Shown: positions 1 through 8,823 of the stretch, piece after piece
Layout: each line of letters starts with the position of its first letter
Numbering within the stretch: the first letter of the stretch is position 1
Source of the DNA: Flavobacterium sp. LHD-85
GTDB taxonomy: Bacteria; Bacteroidota; Bacteroidia; Flavobacteriales; Flavobacteriaceae
Assembly (NCBI RefSeq): GCF_030929595.1
Contig: NZ_JAVFVR010000001.1
Location: 248,001-312,000 of the forward strand
Direction of reading: 5' to 3'
Length of the DNA stretch: 64,000 nucleotides
Position numbers and translations under genes: made by a program
The notes under the pieces: model-generated
What the model was told of the DNA's origin: nothing
What the model saw: only the letters and a program-made list of their open reading frames with translations
Database searches by the model: none

Positions 1-1021
1 TTTTGTCTCCGTAAGCTTTTGTTACATGTTCAGCCTCGATAACTACTTTTCCTGGTTCTTTAGAAACTGGGAAAGAGATATTCATTACCGAATTATCATC
101 TTCATCGACTTCGATTCTTTCTACTTTATCTAATTTTTTAATTAACGATTGCGCCATTGAAGCTTTTGAAGCTTTTGCACGGAATTTCTCGATTAATTTT
201 TCTGTTTCTTCAATCTTCTTCTGCTGATTCTTTTGAGTTGCCAATTGCTTCTCGCGAATTTCATGACGCAGTTCTAAATATTGTGTATAAGGCTTATTGA
301 AGTCGTATGCTTTTCCTAAAGAAATCTCAATTGTTCTGTTGGTAACATTATCCAAGAACATTTTATCGTGCGACACGATTACCACAACTCCAGGATAATT
401 GCGAAGGAAATTCTCTAACCAAATAATACTTTCTATATCTAAGTGGTTGGTTGGCTCATCCAGAAGCAATACATCGTTCGATTGCAATAATAATTTAGCT
501 AATTCGATACGCATTCTCCATCCTCCAGAAAATGTTTCGGTTTGGTTATTAAAAACTTCTCTTTTAAAACCAAGACCTAAAAGAATTTTCTCTGTATCTC
601 CAACATAATTATAACCTCCAAGAAGATCAAAACGGTGTGTGTAATCAGATAGATCTTCTATAATTTGTCCGTATTCTTCACTTTCATAATCGGTTCTGGT
701 AACCAATTGATGATTGATTTCTTCAAGCTTTTTTTCTACAATTTTAATTTCTGTAAAAGCCTCATACGCTTCTTCCAAAACCGTTCTTCCGTGTTCAAAA
801 TCAATATCCTGACGAAGGAATCCCATTTTGATATCTTTCTCTTGCGAAATAACTCCTGAGTCTGGTTTAAAATCGCCTGCTAACATTTTTAGCATTGTAG
901 ATTTACCTGCTCCGTTTTTACCAACAAGACCTACGCGGTCGCCAGCACCCAAACGAAAAGTAACTTCTTCAAATAAATAGGTTCCTCCAAAAGAAACGGA
1001 AAGATTGTGTATATTAAGCAT
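1..1021 (-). CDS. ABC-F family ATP-binding protein (3' end outside window)
   Basis: Soluble twin-ATPase of the ABC-F group, which act on ribosomes (translation factor or antibiotic protection); no membrane segments are seen. The gene starts at the ATG at 1021 (MLNIHNLSVSFGG) and runs off the left edge, so only about 340 residues are visible. Visible motifs are a Walker A (GKNGAGKS), the signature LSGG, a Walker B LLLDEPTNHLD and the switch His (VSHD), followed by the charged ABC-F linker (KNQQKKIEETEKLIEKFRAKASK) between the two ATPase halves. The second ATPase domain begins near the edge. A TACTTTTG promoter box lies about 100 bases upstream. Which ABC-F subgroup it belongs to cannot be told. 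Confidence 0.9.
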   Translation of the reverse strand, partial: MLNIHNLSVSFGGTYLFEEVTFRLGAGDRVGLVGKNGAGKSTMLKMLAGDFKPDSGVISQEKDIKMGFLRQDIDFEHGRTVLEEAYEAFTEIKIVEKKLEEINHQLVTRTDYESEEYGQIIEDLSDYTHRFDLLGGYNYVGDTEKILLGLGFKREVFNNQTETFSGGWRMRIELAKLLLQSNDVLLLDEPTNHLDIESIIWLENFLRNYPGVVVIVSHDKMFLDNVTNRTIEISLGKAYDFNKPYTQYLELRHEIREKQLATQKNQQKKIEETEKLIEKFRAKASKASMAQSLIKKLDKVERIEVDEDDNSVMNISFPVSKEPGKVVIEAEHVTKAYGDK

Positions 1022-1119
1022 AATGTATTGCTGTAAATGTAAAGGCTAGAAAACCTTCTTTATTCATTAAATAAATAAACTGTAAACAAGCGAATTATCC
1101 TGTTACAATTTTGAAAGTG

Positions 1120-1127
1120 CAAAAGTA
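1120..1127 (-). promoter_or_regulatory. Promoter -7 box (TACTTTTG) for the ABC-F gene
   Basis: TACTTTTG on the minus strand matches the Bacteroidetes primary-sigma consensus TAnnTTTG. It is the only such match in the 248-base gap and would give a leader of about 90 nt before the ATG at 1021. No convincing -33 TTG was seen. Confidence 0.45.
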
Positions 1128-1184
1128 TAACTTTTAATCGAAGTTTTTGTACTGAAAAACAATAGCTTTTGCAAATTCCAAAAT

Positions 1185-1228
1185 AAAAATCGGATTGAAA
1201 ATTCTATTAAATTTTCAATCCGATTTTT
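1185..1228 (-). terminator. Terminator of the ter operon / TerC gene
   Basis: A perfect 19-base stem (outer part AAAAATCGGATTG, left arm 1185-1203, right arm 1210-1228) with a 6-base loop, bordered by A and T runs on either side. It follows the stop of the TerC gene and would also protect the ABC-F gene from read-through. Confidence 0.8.
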
Positions 1229-1269
1229 TTAATCTTTATTCTTTTTTAAGTTTTAAAAAACTTTTAAAA

Positions 1270-2268
1270 TTAAGCTTCTTTAGGTTCTGGCATTAAAATC
1301 GAAGCCATAACAGAGATTAAAAGTACGCCTCCAATTACCAATAAAGAATAAATAGATTCTATATGATAGAATGGAGAAATAATCATTTTTATTCCGATGA
1401 AGGACAAAATAATTGCCAAACCGTATTGCAATTTACTAAACAGGTGAATAAAATTATCTAGTAAAAAGAATAACGCTCTAAGTCCTAAAATGGCAAAAAT
1501 ATTAGATGTATAAAGAATGAATGGGTCACTTGAGATTGCAAAAATTGCAGGAATCGAATCTACCGCAAACAATAAATCTGTAAACTCAATTACCGCTACA
1601 ACTACCAAGAGTGGTGTTGCTAATTTTTTTCCGTTTTCTATTGTAAAAAATTTATCTCCATCATATTTATCGCTTACGCTAAAGAACTTTCTAATCAATC
1701 TTGCTCCTCTTGTATTATTGTAATCTTCTTCATCGTCATCATCTCCAGAAGACCACGATTTAACACCTGCATAAACCAAGAACAAACCAAAAGCAGTCAT
1801 AATTAAGTTTATATCATACTTAAATCCTTCGAATCCAACTAAACTTAGAAGTTTATTTAAATATGTTAATTCGATTAAGAAAGCACCAGAGAAAATGAAT
1901 ATTGCTCTAAGTACCAATGCTCCAATGATTCCCCAAAACAATACTTTATGTTTGTTCTGATTAGCAACGTCAAAAAACTTAAATACTAAAATAAACACGA
2001 ATAGGTTATCTACAGAAAGTGCTTTTTCGATCCAATATGCTGATTGAAATTCGTAGAATTTAGCTGCCCCTGCAAAATAGTACACTAAACCACTAAAAAT
2101 CATTGCTAAACTGATCCAAACTAATGACCAAGTTACAGCTTCTTTATTTGTTACTACATGACTTTTTTTGTTGAAGATTCCTAAATCCAACAATAGCATA
2201 ATGACTACTGCAACCGCAAAAACGATAATTAAACCGGGGTGTTCTGAAAAGATTGGGTGTTGATTCAT
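1270..2268 (-). CDS. TerC family integral membrane protein
   Basis: Multi-pass inner-membrane protein of the TerC/Alx family, linked to tellurite resistance and metal (Mn) homeostasis. 332 residues with about eight or nine hydrophobic segments. Family hallmarks are ALSVDNLFVF in the N-terminal half and FTDLLFAVDSIPA in the C-terminal half, both with conserved acidic residues inside membrane segments. A very acidic cytoplasmic loop (SSGDDDDEEDYNN) sits between the two halves. It is the last gene of the ter operon, 31 bases after the kinase stop and before a strong terminator. In other ter systems TerC is proposed to anchor TerD/vWA complexes at the membrane; that role here is inference. Confidence 0.9.
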   Translation of the reverse strand: MNQHPIFSEHPGLIIVFAVAVVIMLLLDLGIFNKKSHVVTNKEAVTWSLVWISLAMIFSGLVYYFAGAAKFYEFQSAYWIEKALSVDNLFVFILVFKFFDVANQNKHKVLFWGIIGALVLRAIFIFSGAFLIELTYLNKLLSLVGFEGFKYDINLIMTAFGLFLVYAGVKSWSSGDDDDEEDYNNTRGARLIRKFFSVSDKYDGDKFFTIENGKKLATPLLVVVAVIEFTDLLFAVDSIPAIFAISSDPFILYTSNIFAILGLRALFFLLDNFIHLFSKLQYGLAIILSFIGIKMIISPFYHIESIYSLLVIGGVLLISVMASILMPEPKEA

Positions 2269-2299
2269 TTTAGATATTAATTAAGTTAAAATTTTAAAA

Positions 2300-3811
2300 T
2301 TATGTATTAGCCATTGTTACCATGATAACTCTTCCTCCTTCTTCATTAGAAAGAAGTATTTTTTTTTCGTGAGTAAGTTCAACCATTGTTCCAATTGGAA
2401 TTTCCTTATCCTCGGTTAAATCTTTGAGTGAAGTCAGTTTTTGATTGACCAATACCCACTTGCCATTAAAAAAAGTAAAATAACCTACTGGAACTTTATA
2501 CTGCGGTGCTAATTTTTCATTTCTGACCACATTACGATTAACGTGCCATTGAAACAAATATTGATCATTGTAAACCATTAACCTATGGTTTTCAGGCTTC
2601 CAAGTCGTTTCCTGAAATTGATAATATAAATCCAAAATAGGAAGCGTACCTTGATGAGCCGTACCACAAAAAGGGCATTTTGGCGTATTTGTATTGTCGA
2701 AAACATACCATTTTTGCTCACAAGTTGGGTTATGACATTTCTGCATCAAATCGGTTGTTTTTAATAATGCTATTTCCCACTCTTCAGCATTCGGACGTTG
2801 CATCGGATTGTGTAATCCATCAACAAAAACTTTATCAAATAATGTTTTTAAATAAGGCCCTGTGATTGTATAAGGCAATTTAGTTATATCTGCCCAAGGC
2901 AAATCCCATTTAGAAACTTGATTGAGTTTAGGTCTATTCATGTCATCTGTTGGATGTTCAATAAACATAGCCTTCTCTCCCATCGACAATAAATCATCTT
3001 TTTCGGTATCCAAATCGTGTACCTTTCCTCCTTTTAATGGGTGCCTGTGTAACAAAAACATATAAATCAAGACAGGTAAAGCATGCAGATCTGTAAGCCT
3101 GCTTGGCAGTTTTCTGTTTGGATCATTTTTATCTAAATGTTTTGTTGAGAGTACTTCTGGAGCAATAAATTCTGCTGTACCAATTACTTCTGCTGGAAAT
3201 AAACCTGGTACAACCAAACCGTCAAGATCTATCATACAAGCTGATCTTTCTATTGGATCTATCAATACATTATTATATGACAAATCTGAATGGGCAAGTC
3301 CCATTGCATGCATTTTCTTTACTCCTCTTGAAAGATTGACACAAACCTGAAAATAACTTAACCAATCTCCTAATTCTGAACTGGCAATTCTAAGCGGAAA
3401 GTGCGGATTTCTAAACTTTGCACCTGCAAACCATTTTCCGTTTTTTTCCTTGCCTTGAATTAATTCACTTGTTTGATATCCTTTTCTAAAAAAGAATTTT
3501 GGTTTATAAAGAGGTACAATTATTCCTGTAAGATTATTATGTTCTATAACATCTGTCGGCCATCTGAAAACTTCATTCAAATAATATTCTCCAGCCTCTC
3601 CGTTTTGAATTTGCGTGTAATATTTATTGGTAATTTTTTGAAGCCTTTCTTTTTGATTAAAGTCTAATTTATCTCTAAAAATAGCGACAACATATCTTTT
3701 ATCTGGACTGAAATAAACATCTTTCACTCCACCACGCATAGGCTCGCCGTTATCAACAAATTGATACGTTTTTGATGGGTCGTTTATTGATTTTACTGTA
3801 ACAGTACTCAT
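2300..3811 (-). CDS. Atypical protein kinase with zinc ribbon (YegI-like, ter-associated)
   Basis: 503 residues. The kinase domain fills roughly residues 20-350: a glycine-rich start (RGGVKDVYF, 26-34), catalytic-loop motif HSDLSYNN (H174, D176, N181) in place of HRD, IDLDG (194-198) in place of DFG, and an APE motif (IAPEVL). The usual VAIK lysine is not obvious: the matching stretch reads VVAIFRD. A four-cysteine zinc ribbon follows (C359, C364, C379, C382), then about 120 residues of C-terminal beta-rich sequence. It lies 2 bases after the PP2C gene and next to a vWA gene, the same trio as Escherichia coli yegI-yegK-yegL. Likely a Ser/Thr kinase or pseudokinase that switches ter proteins; the substrate is unknown. 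Confidence 0.82.
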   Translation of the reverse strand: MSTVTVKSINDPSKTYQFVDNGEPMRGGVKDVYFSPDKRYVVAIFRDKLDFNQKERLQKITNKYYTQIQNGEAGEYYLNEVFRWPTDVIEHNNLTGIIVPLYKPKFFFRKGYQTSELIQGKEKNGKWFAGAKFRNPHFPLRIASSELGDWLSYFQVCVNLSRGVKKMHAMGLAHSDLSYNNVLIDPIERSACMIDLDGLVVPGLFPAEVIGTAEFIAPEVLSTKHLDKNDPNRKLPSRLTDLHALPVLIYMFLLHRHPLKGGKVHDLDTEKDDLLSMGEKAMFIEHPTDDMNRPKLNQVSKWDLPWADITKLPYTITGPYLKTLFDKVFVDGLHNPMQRPNAEEWEIALLKTTDLMQKCHNPTCEQKWYVFDNTNTPKCPFCGTAHQGTLPILDLYYQFQETTWKPENHRLMVYNDQYLFQWHVNRNVVRNEKLAPQYKVPVGYFTFFNGKWVLVNQKLTSLKDLTEDKEIPIGTMVELTHEKKILLSNEEGGRVIMVTMANT

Positions 3812-3813
3812 AT

Positions 3814-5223
3814 TTAGTAAATTATAGCAAGGGTTCTGTCATCATGATTTCCCGGACTCCAGAAATCCATCCATTTTAGAAGCTGTCCTGCAATATCATC
3901 ATTTTCATTTTCAAAATCAATTTTTGAATTGTCCTCATTATTCCCTTTTAAATCTGACAAAAATTGATTCCAATTTTCTATTTTTTCTAGATTGGCTTCA
4001 ACAACAAACTTTGGATCATAAATTCCGTCAGTCATTAACATCAAATAAGAGAAATCCTCTACTAATTTAAATCCGAAACGAGAAGAAAGTTTATCACTCT
4101 GAAAAATTTCAGGCATTGTAATAAATCTTGTTCCACCGCCAAATTCACCGACATCAATTGTATTCATTAATGAAATTTGTGTTAAATCTCTGTTCAGCAA
4201 ACCGATCGGGCAATCACCAACTCCAAAAGTTAAAACTGCGTAACCGAAATCATATTTTTTTACCAAAGCAAAAATCAAAGTAGCATGAAATTTTTTCAAC
4301 TCCTCATTATTCGCGATTGCAAATTCTTCAATTGTCTGATTTACAAAATGAGCCGCTTTTAATAAAGCGTTGTATACAAAATGACTTATTTTTTTTGATG
4401 ATTCCGGATCTGTCTTTTGGTAATGATTGAATAAGATTTCGTCAAATTCTTTTAAATTTTCCTTCTCTAAATTTTCTTCAAAATATTCAACCAAAGTATT
4501 GCAAGCCAGTTGTGAGCCTTTTCTGGATAAAGCCGCTGAGCCCGCTCCATCAGAAACTGCTAAAACGCTCCATCCGTTGGTTGTGAAATTTTTGAAAGCA
4601 AAATCATCTTCTCTAAAAGAACCTACATTTGCATGACTGCGCCCACGTTTAGAAGCTGCAACAATTTTTTTATCTAAAAAAGAACTAGAAATTGCAACAT
4701 TATCTTCCTTTGCAAAAGAAGCATTTTGATCACTTTCTAAATTCTTCCAAAGCGATTTTGGATCAGGGTTAATGATAACAGTCATAACTTTTTCATTGAA
4801 AGAAGATTCTTCAGATTCACCTTCAATTTTAAAAAGCAGTTTTATTTTTAAATCACCGCTTATTTCCGGATTTCCCGAAATAAGTTTTTTTTCATCATCA
4901 AATGAAAGTCCGGTATTTTCTAAATTTTCGATTTTATATTCTGAAAAATCATTCCAGCCTAATTGTGAAAAATCAATTTTTGCTTCGTACGGCTTATTAA
5001 CTGTACCATTTGGCAGAAAAACAGATTGATTCGTAATATCATCTATTCGATTTATTAACTCCCAATTTTGCATAATCATCTGCTGTTTTTCCTTAATTAT
5101 TTTTACTGCTGTTATATTCGTTTCATTAGTAATAAAATCTTCAAAAAGCGATTGTTTGCTTCTTGGAATATCGATTTTATTCTGGAATAAAAAAGACTGA
5201 AGATATCTTTTGGTCTCTTCCAT
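3814..5223 (-). CDS. PP2C-type Ser/Thr phosphatase with N-terminal extension
   Basis: 469 residues. The C-terminal 280 residues are a PPM/PP2C phosphatase: REDDF near 204-208, SDGAGSA (224-230), LMTDGIYD, and a final DDRT giving the expected acidic metal ligands. The first 160 residues are extra; residues about 80-150 look like an immunoglobulin-like beta domain of the kind that follows patterns such as ISGNPEISG. No signal peptide, so it should act in the cytoplasm. It sits between a vWA gene (5 bases upstream) and the kinase (2 bases downstream), which argues that it removes the phosphate the kinase adds. The layout matches yegL-yegK-yegI of E. coli, but yegK lacks this N-terminal part. Confidence 0.88.
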   Translation of the reverse strand: MEETKRYLQSFLFQNKIDIPRSKQSLFEDFITNETNITAVKIIKEKQQMIMQNWELINRIDDITNQSVFLPNGTVNKPYEAKIDFSQLGWNDFSEYKIENLENTGLSFDDEKKLISGNPEISGDLKIKLLFKIEGESEESSFNEKVMTVIINPDPKSLWKNLESDQNASFAKEDNVAISSSFLDKKIVAASKRGRSHANVGSFREDDFAFKNFTTNGWSVLAVSDGAGSAALSRKGSQLACNTLVEYFEENLEKENLKEFDEILFNHYQKTDPESSKKISHFVYNALLKAAHFVNQTIEEFAIANNEELKKFHATLIFALVKKYDFGYAVLTFGVGDCPIGLLNRDLTQISLMNTIDVGEFGGGTRFITMPEIFQSDKLSSRFGFKLVEDFSYLMLMTDGIYDPKFVVEANLEKIENWNQFLSDLKGNNEDNSKIDFENENDDIAGQLLKWMDFWSPGNHDDRTLAIIY

Positions 5224-5228
5224 GCGTA

Positions 5229-6281
5229 TTATCCTTGTGTTCTGTTTACATCAAAACCACCTTCTCCATATCCGTAAGAACCTTGATTATTGCACCAAGG
5301 ACAAGTGCTTACTTGCTCATCTCCAATGCAATGTATTTTTTCGCAAACGCACACTGCAAAAGCAATTTGATTTCCACAACATGGACATGTTGGGGCGCCA
5401 AATAATTCCTCTGTATTTACTTTATTATTAAAACTACTATTGTCTGCGAGTTCAAAATAATTATTATCTACCTGATAAGCACCAACCAGTTTGTAGTTTT
5501 TAGAAGCCAATTCAATTCCTGCATAAATAGATGGCGCAATATTTTTGCGGTATTTCATCAAATAAGGTCTTTTTGTGTTTTGACATTTTCCGCTTAAAAC
5601 GACATAATTATCATCAACATATTGCTTATTTGGAGTTTCTTTTGTTAGGTCAATTTTAGAAAGTGTTTCTCCATCTAATTTTGCCAATTCAAAACCAGAT
5701 GAATTATTTTCAACGCTGATACTGCTTGTTTTAATAGAATCTGTCACCCATTTAAAAAACTCTTTGTACGATTGTACATTAGTATTTTTAAAATGAAGCA
5801 CGTTTTCTGTTAACTCGCCTAATAATTTTGTATCTGTTTCATTTCCAAACGAAACCGCAATTAGGTTAGCTGTTCTCTGCCAATTATTTTTCCATTCATT
5901 TATTGCTGCCTGAGTATCATCTGTTGGAACTCCGTCGGTAAATAAAAATACTATTGGTTTCCAATCTCCTTTTACTTCATAAGTCGTTTTAACGATATTA
6001 CTTCTCAATTCATACATCAGATGGCCTAATCCTTTGCTTAGTGATGTTCCGCTTCCTATTGGAAATTTAGGCGGATAAAAACTCACTATTTCCTGTAAAG
6101 GCACCAATGTTTTAGGCTGACCTGCAAAAACTATAATGGATACATAAACTGTTTCCAACGCATGCGGATCTGTTTTTAACGCCTGAATTATAGTTGCTAA
6201 TCCTTCTTCAACCTGTTGGATTGGCTCTCCAACCATTGACTCTGAAATATCAATTAAAAAATATATCGGTAATCTTCTCAT
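5229..6281 (-). CDS. vWA domain protein with C-terminal zinc ribbons (YegL/TerY-like)
   Basis: 350 residues. The N-terminal 210 residues form a von Willebrand A domain with a full metal-ion-dependent adhesion site: DISES near the start, a Thr in GSGTSLSKG, and FTDGVPTD. The C-terminal 60 residues carry paired cysteines (CPCCG ... CVC ... CPWC) that look like one or two zinc ribbons. The protein opens with MRRLPIYFLID, nearly the same as the two shorter vWA proteins upstream, so the three are paralogues. It begins the vWA/PP2C/kinase triad. Likely a scaffold whose binding partners are controlled by phosphorylation (inference). Confidence 0.88.
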   Translation of the reverse strand: MRRLPIYFLIDISESMVGEPIQQVEEGLATIIQALKTDPHALETVYVSIIVFAGQPKTLVPLQEIVSFYPPKFPIGSGTSLSKGLGHLMYELRSNIVKTTYEVKGDWKPIVFLFTDGVPTDDTQAAINEWKNNWQRTANLIAVSFGNETDTKLLGELTENVLHFKNTNVQSYKEFFKWVTDSIKTSSISVENNSSGFELAKLDGETLSKIDLTKETPNKQYVDDNYVVLSGKCQNTKRPYLMKYRKNIAPSIYAGIELASKNYKLVGAYQVDNNYFELADNSSFNNKVNTEELFGAPTCPCCGNQIAFAVCVCEKIHCIGDEQVSTCPWCNNQGSYGYGEGGFDVNRTQG

Positions 6282-6282
6282 T

Positions 6283-6534
6283 TTAAAGGAATTTTAATAG
6301 CATTAAAAAAATAATTAATAGTACAATTTGCGTCATATCCACCGCAAGTCCAACACCAACCTGAAAAGGCTTCACAAAGGATTTGAGGAAATTAAATATG
6401 GGAGAAAATATACTATTGAAAAAATCAAAAATTGTTTTGTATTGAGGATTTAATTTGTCTTTATATGGCAATAATTTAGAATAAAAAAATAATGCAATAA
6501 TCAGAATTTCAATAAGAAATTTAAGTGAGGACAT
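6283..6534 (-). CDS. Small membrane protein, YggT-like pattern
   Basis: 83 residues with one hydrophobic segment at each end (residues about 5-22 and 62-82) and an amphipathic middle. The middle and C-terminal part (SIFSPIFNFLKSF.KPFQVGVGLAVDMTQIVLLI) recalls the YggT pattern of a P...P.R.....G.D.spiv motif, but I would not assign the family with confidence. It is squeezed between a 162-residue gene (1-base stop/start overlap) and a vWA gene (1-base gap), so it is translated as part of the ter operon and probably supplies a membrane anchor. Confidence 0.65.
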   Translation of the reverse strand: MSSLKFLIEILIIALFFYSKLLPYKDKLNPQYKTIFDFFNSIFSPIFNFLKSFVKPFQVGVGLAVDMTQIVLLIIFLMLLKFL

Positions 6535-7022
6535 TATGAAATTACATTTATTAATTCGTTTGCTATTTCCTTAAAAACTAATTCTTCATCGGCATTTATT
6601 TTCTTTGATCCATATACAGAAACGCCATTATTTACAGTCATAAAATTGATTGAAAAAGCAGCACCATAACATTTATTCAAACTATTATACGGAATACCAT
6701 GCATTACTTTTACGTACATGCAATTATGACGTACAATAGCATCCTGTATATAAAAATTAGTCTGTCCGTAATTATTTAGCAAAGCGTGACGTGCTTTTTC
6801 AATAGAAAAACCATTAATTCCGGCAGTTTTATAACAAATATTTAAACTGTCAATATTCATGTTTTCTAATTTTTCCTCTGGTGTAAATTCATGGACAACT
6901 TCATAAGTTACGTCTCTATAAGAACTTCTACCATTATCATTGCCATAAGAGGATTCATTAATTTTTTGAACAATATGTACAATTAAACTAATAACTGTTA
7001 TCAAAGTACCTAGTATTTCCAT
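6534..7022 (-). CDS. Uncharacterised ter-operon protein, N-terminal membrane anchor
   Basis: 162 residues; family not recognised. The first 20 residues (MEILGTLITVISLIVHIVQ) form one hydrophobic segment without a cleavage site, so it is probably a signal anchor. The remaining 140 residues are soluble, mixed alpha/beta, with a central stretch on a hydrophobic Phe/Tyr-rich theme (NFYIQDAIVRHNCMYVKVMHG). It lies 2 bases after the TerY-like gene and overlaps the following small membrane-protein gene by one base. The tight coupling argues that it is a real ter component, not a chance reading frame. Confidence 0.7.
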   Translation of the reverse strand: MEILGTLITVISLIVHIVQKINESSYGNDNGRSSYRDVTYEVVHEFTPEEKLENMNIDSLNICYKTAGINGFSIEKARHALLNNYGQTNFYIQDAIVRHNCMYVKVMHGIPYNSLNKCYGAAFSINFMTVNNGVSVYGSKKINADEELVFKEIANELINVIS

Positions 7023-7024
7023 AA

Positions 7025-7660
7025 CTATATCACAACCGTTATTTCACTTGGAGGTGGTGGCAACGTTACGCTTTCTCCTGTTCCTTGGCTTTTGTTTCCT
7101 TGTTCGATAGTTTCAGAAACCCATTTAAAAAACTGCTTTAAAGTCGAACTATCAGCCGAATCTAAATGAACTACACTATCTGTAAGCTCTTTTAGAATAC
7201 TGTCGTTTGCCATATGACCAGCCGCACAACCCACAACAGCTCCAAAATTCAATGCTTTTATTTCTTGAATTTTTTCTCTGTAAAACTGAATATCTGAAGG
7301 TTTTCCATCTGTAAAAACAAAAAGTAATGGTTTCCAGTCTCCCTTTTGGGTTGCAGATCCTGTTATAACTTCTCTTTTTACCTTTTGAATGACAAAATCT
7401 AAACCTGCACCTGTATTTGTAGGGCCGCTTTGCGGACAAGTTATTTCTGGAAGCTGAAAATGAACCAATTCTGTCAAAGGAACTATTTCTTTTACTTCTC
7501 TGTCAAAAGTTATAATACTTATCCAAAGCGAGTCTAATGCCTGTGCATCTGATCTTAAAGTATTAATCATCCCACTCAAAGCATTGTTAAGCGCTTGAAT
7601 AGGTTCGCCATACATTGATCCGGATGTGTCTAATAAAAAATATACTGGTAATCTTCTCAT
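7025..7660 (-). CDS. vWA domain protein, TerY-like
   Basis: 211 residues, essentially one vWA domain. Metal site residues are intact: DTSGS at residues 11-15, a Thr in SGPTNTGAG and FTDGKPSD. Ends in a short proline-rich tail (LPPPPSEITVVI) shared with the neighbouring vWA protein (LPPPPSELNIVV), which may be a docking peptide. TerY-like proteins are cytoplasmic partners of TerD/TerC-type complexes in other bacteria. Paralogue of the genes at 7761 and 5229. A 100-base gap separates it from the upstream vWA gene, the longest gap inside the operon. Confidence 0.9.
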   Translation of the reverse strand: MRRLPVYFLLDTSGSMYGEPIQALNNALSGMINTLRSDAQALDSLWISIITFDREVKEIVPLTELVHFQLPEITCPQSGPTNTGAGLDFVIQKVKREVITGSATQKGDWKPLLFVFTDGKPSDIQFYREKIQEIKALNFGAVVGCAAGHMANDSILKELTDSVVHLDSADSSTLKQFFKWVSETIEQGNKSQGTGESVTLPPPPSEITVVI

Positions 7661-7760
7661 ACAACTTTCAAAAACAAGTAAATAATCGTTTAATCCTAAA
7701 TTATTTTATAGCAGTTTCTTTTGATTTTTATAAAACAAAAGAACTCCCCCACCTCTAAAA

Positions 7761-8399
7761 TTAAACTACGATGTTCAATTCAGATGGCGGCGGAGGCAAT
7801 TCTTTTACATTTGTAAATTCCCTGCCTAAATCTTCAATTTTAGTTGAAGTTACTCCAATTGAAGCCGTTACCCATTGAAAAAACTTGCCAATACTAGAAC
7901 TGTCTGCATTTTCAAGACTCACTACTGTATCTGTAATTTGCTTTAAAACATTGGTATCTGCACCTCCACCGGCTGCACATGCAACTGTGAAAGCTGTTTT
8001 TACTTTTTTAAATTCTGCAAGACCGCTTTCCCAATGATCCGTCGGAACTCCGTCAGTCATAATAAATACTAATGGTTTCCAATCTCCTTTTTGCTCTGTT
8101 GTTGTTTTAGCAACTTCAGTTTCTATCTTGGCTGCTGTTAATTTCAATGCTTCTCCGAAGGCAGTAACTCCACTAGCTTTAATATCTATCATTTGAAAAG
8201 AAGCCAAATCGGTTAATGGAATTATTTGCTGCGCAGTCGTATCAAAAGTAATCACGCTTAAATAAGCGGTTTCAATTGCTTGCGGATTTTGACGCAATGA
8301 ACTAATCATCATTTGTACGCCATTTTTAACAGCTTCGATTGGTTCTCCAGTCATTGAACCAGATGTGTCTAATAATAAATATACAGGCAGTCTTCTCAT
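7761..8399 (-). CDS. vWA domain protein, TerY-like
   Basis: 212 residues, a single vWA domain with DTSGS near residue 11, Thr in ASGVTAFGE and MTDGVPTD as the metal-ion site. Carries the same proline-rich tail as its neighbour at 7025. The pair clearly comes from tandem duplication, with later divergence in the middle of the domain (about residues 75-110). It begins 10 bases after the 137-residue gene. The role is presumably a metal-dependent protein-interaction scaffold within the ter complex; this is inferred from operon context. Confidence 0.9.
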   Translation of the reverse strand: MRRLPVYLLLDTSGSMTGEPIEAVKNGVQMMISSLRQNPQAIETAYLSVITFDTTAQQIIPLTDLASFQMIDIKASGVTAFGEALKLTAAKIETEVAKTTTEQKGDWKPLVFIMTDGVPTDHWESGLAEFKKVKTAFTVACAAGGGADTNVLKQITDTVVSLENADSSSIGKFFQWVTASIGVTSTKIEDLGREFTNVKELPPPPSELNIVV

Positions 8400-8409
8400 A
8401 GTGTATTAT

Positions 8410-8823
8410 TTATACAGGAATATTATAAGTAGGAGCTTCGGCAGCTCTATTTCCTTCATTAGAACTTTCAACTCCATCAATATTGTAAGTACTTGTATTA
8501 GCTTCTGGATCGTGCTGTCCTAGATGATTCATTATTTCCTGAGTCAAATCTTTACCACCACAAATGTGATGATACATAGAACCAATCGTATAAATTGGTC
8601 CCCATGGAAATCCCCACCATCCAATGAAAAAGTTCAGCAAAACATACCCGTAAGAATACTTAAAAGTATTTTCATCTGGTCTGATAAAATAAATATCAGA
8701 GCTTCTTTTTAAAGTCGCTACTAGAAATGAAACAGTATATGGAAATATTACAAATTTTCCACCTTGATCAACTAGGTCTCTTACCTGAGAAACTCTAAGT
8801 CCTTCAATGTTTTTAATTTGCAT
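8410..8823 (-). CDS. Uncharacterised ter-operon protein with one membrane segment
   Basis: 137 residues. The N-terminal 60 residues look soluble. Residues about 62-90 hold a hydrophobic segment with the striking motif GWWGFPWGPIYTI followed by GGKDLTQEI, a pattern seen at the membrane/cytosol boundary of small bacterial proteins of unknown function. The last 35 residues are polar and probably disordered and contain a repeated TYNI motif (STYNIDG ... PTYNIPV). Its start overlaps the stop of the TerD gene at 8823 by one base, so translation is coupled. It could tether vWA or TerD proteins to the membrane (inference). Confidence 0.7.
   Translation of the reverse strand: MQIKNIEGLRVSQVRDLVDQGGKFVIFPYTVSFLVATLKRSSDIYFIRPDENTFKYSYGYVLLNFFIGWWGFPWGPIYTIGSMYHHICGGKDLTQEIMNHLGQHDPEANTSTYNIDGVESSNEGNRAAEAPTYNIPV

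Noticed and set aside
7717..7743. Hairpin TTCTTTTG/CAAAAGAA between two vWA genes as a terminator
   Set aside because: Only 8 pairs, no T-run after it on the minus strand, and the operon continues; at most a weak processing site.
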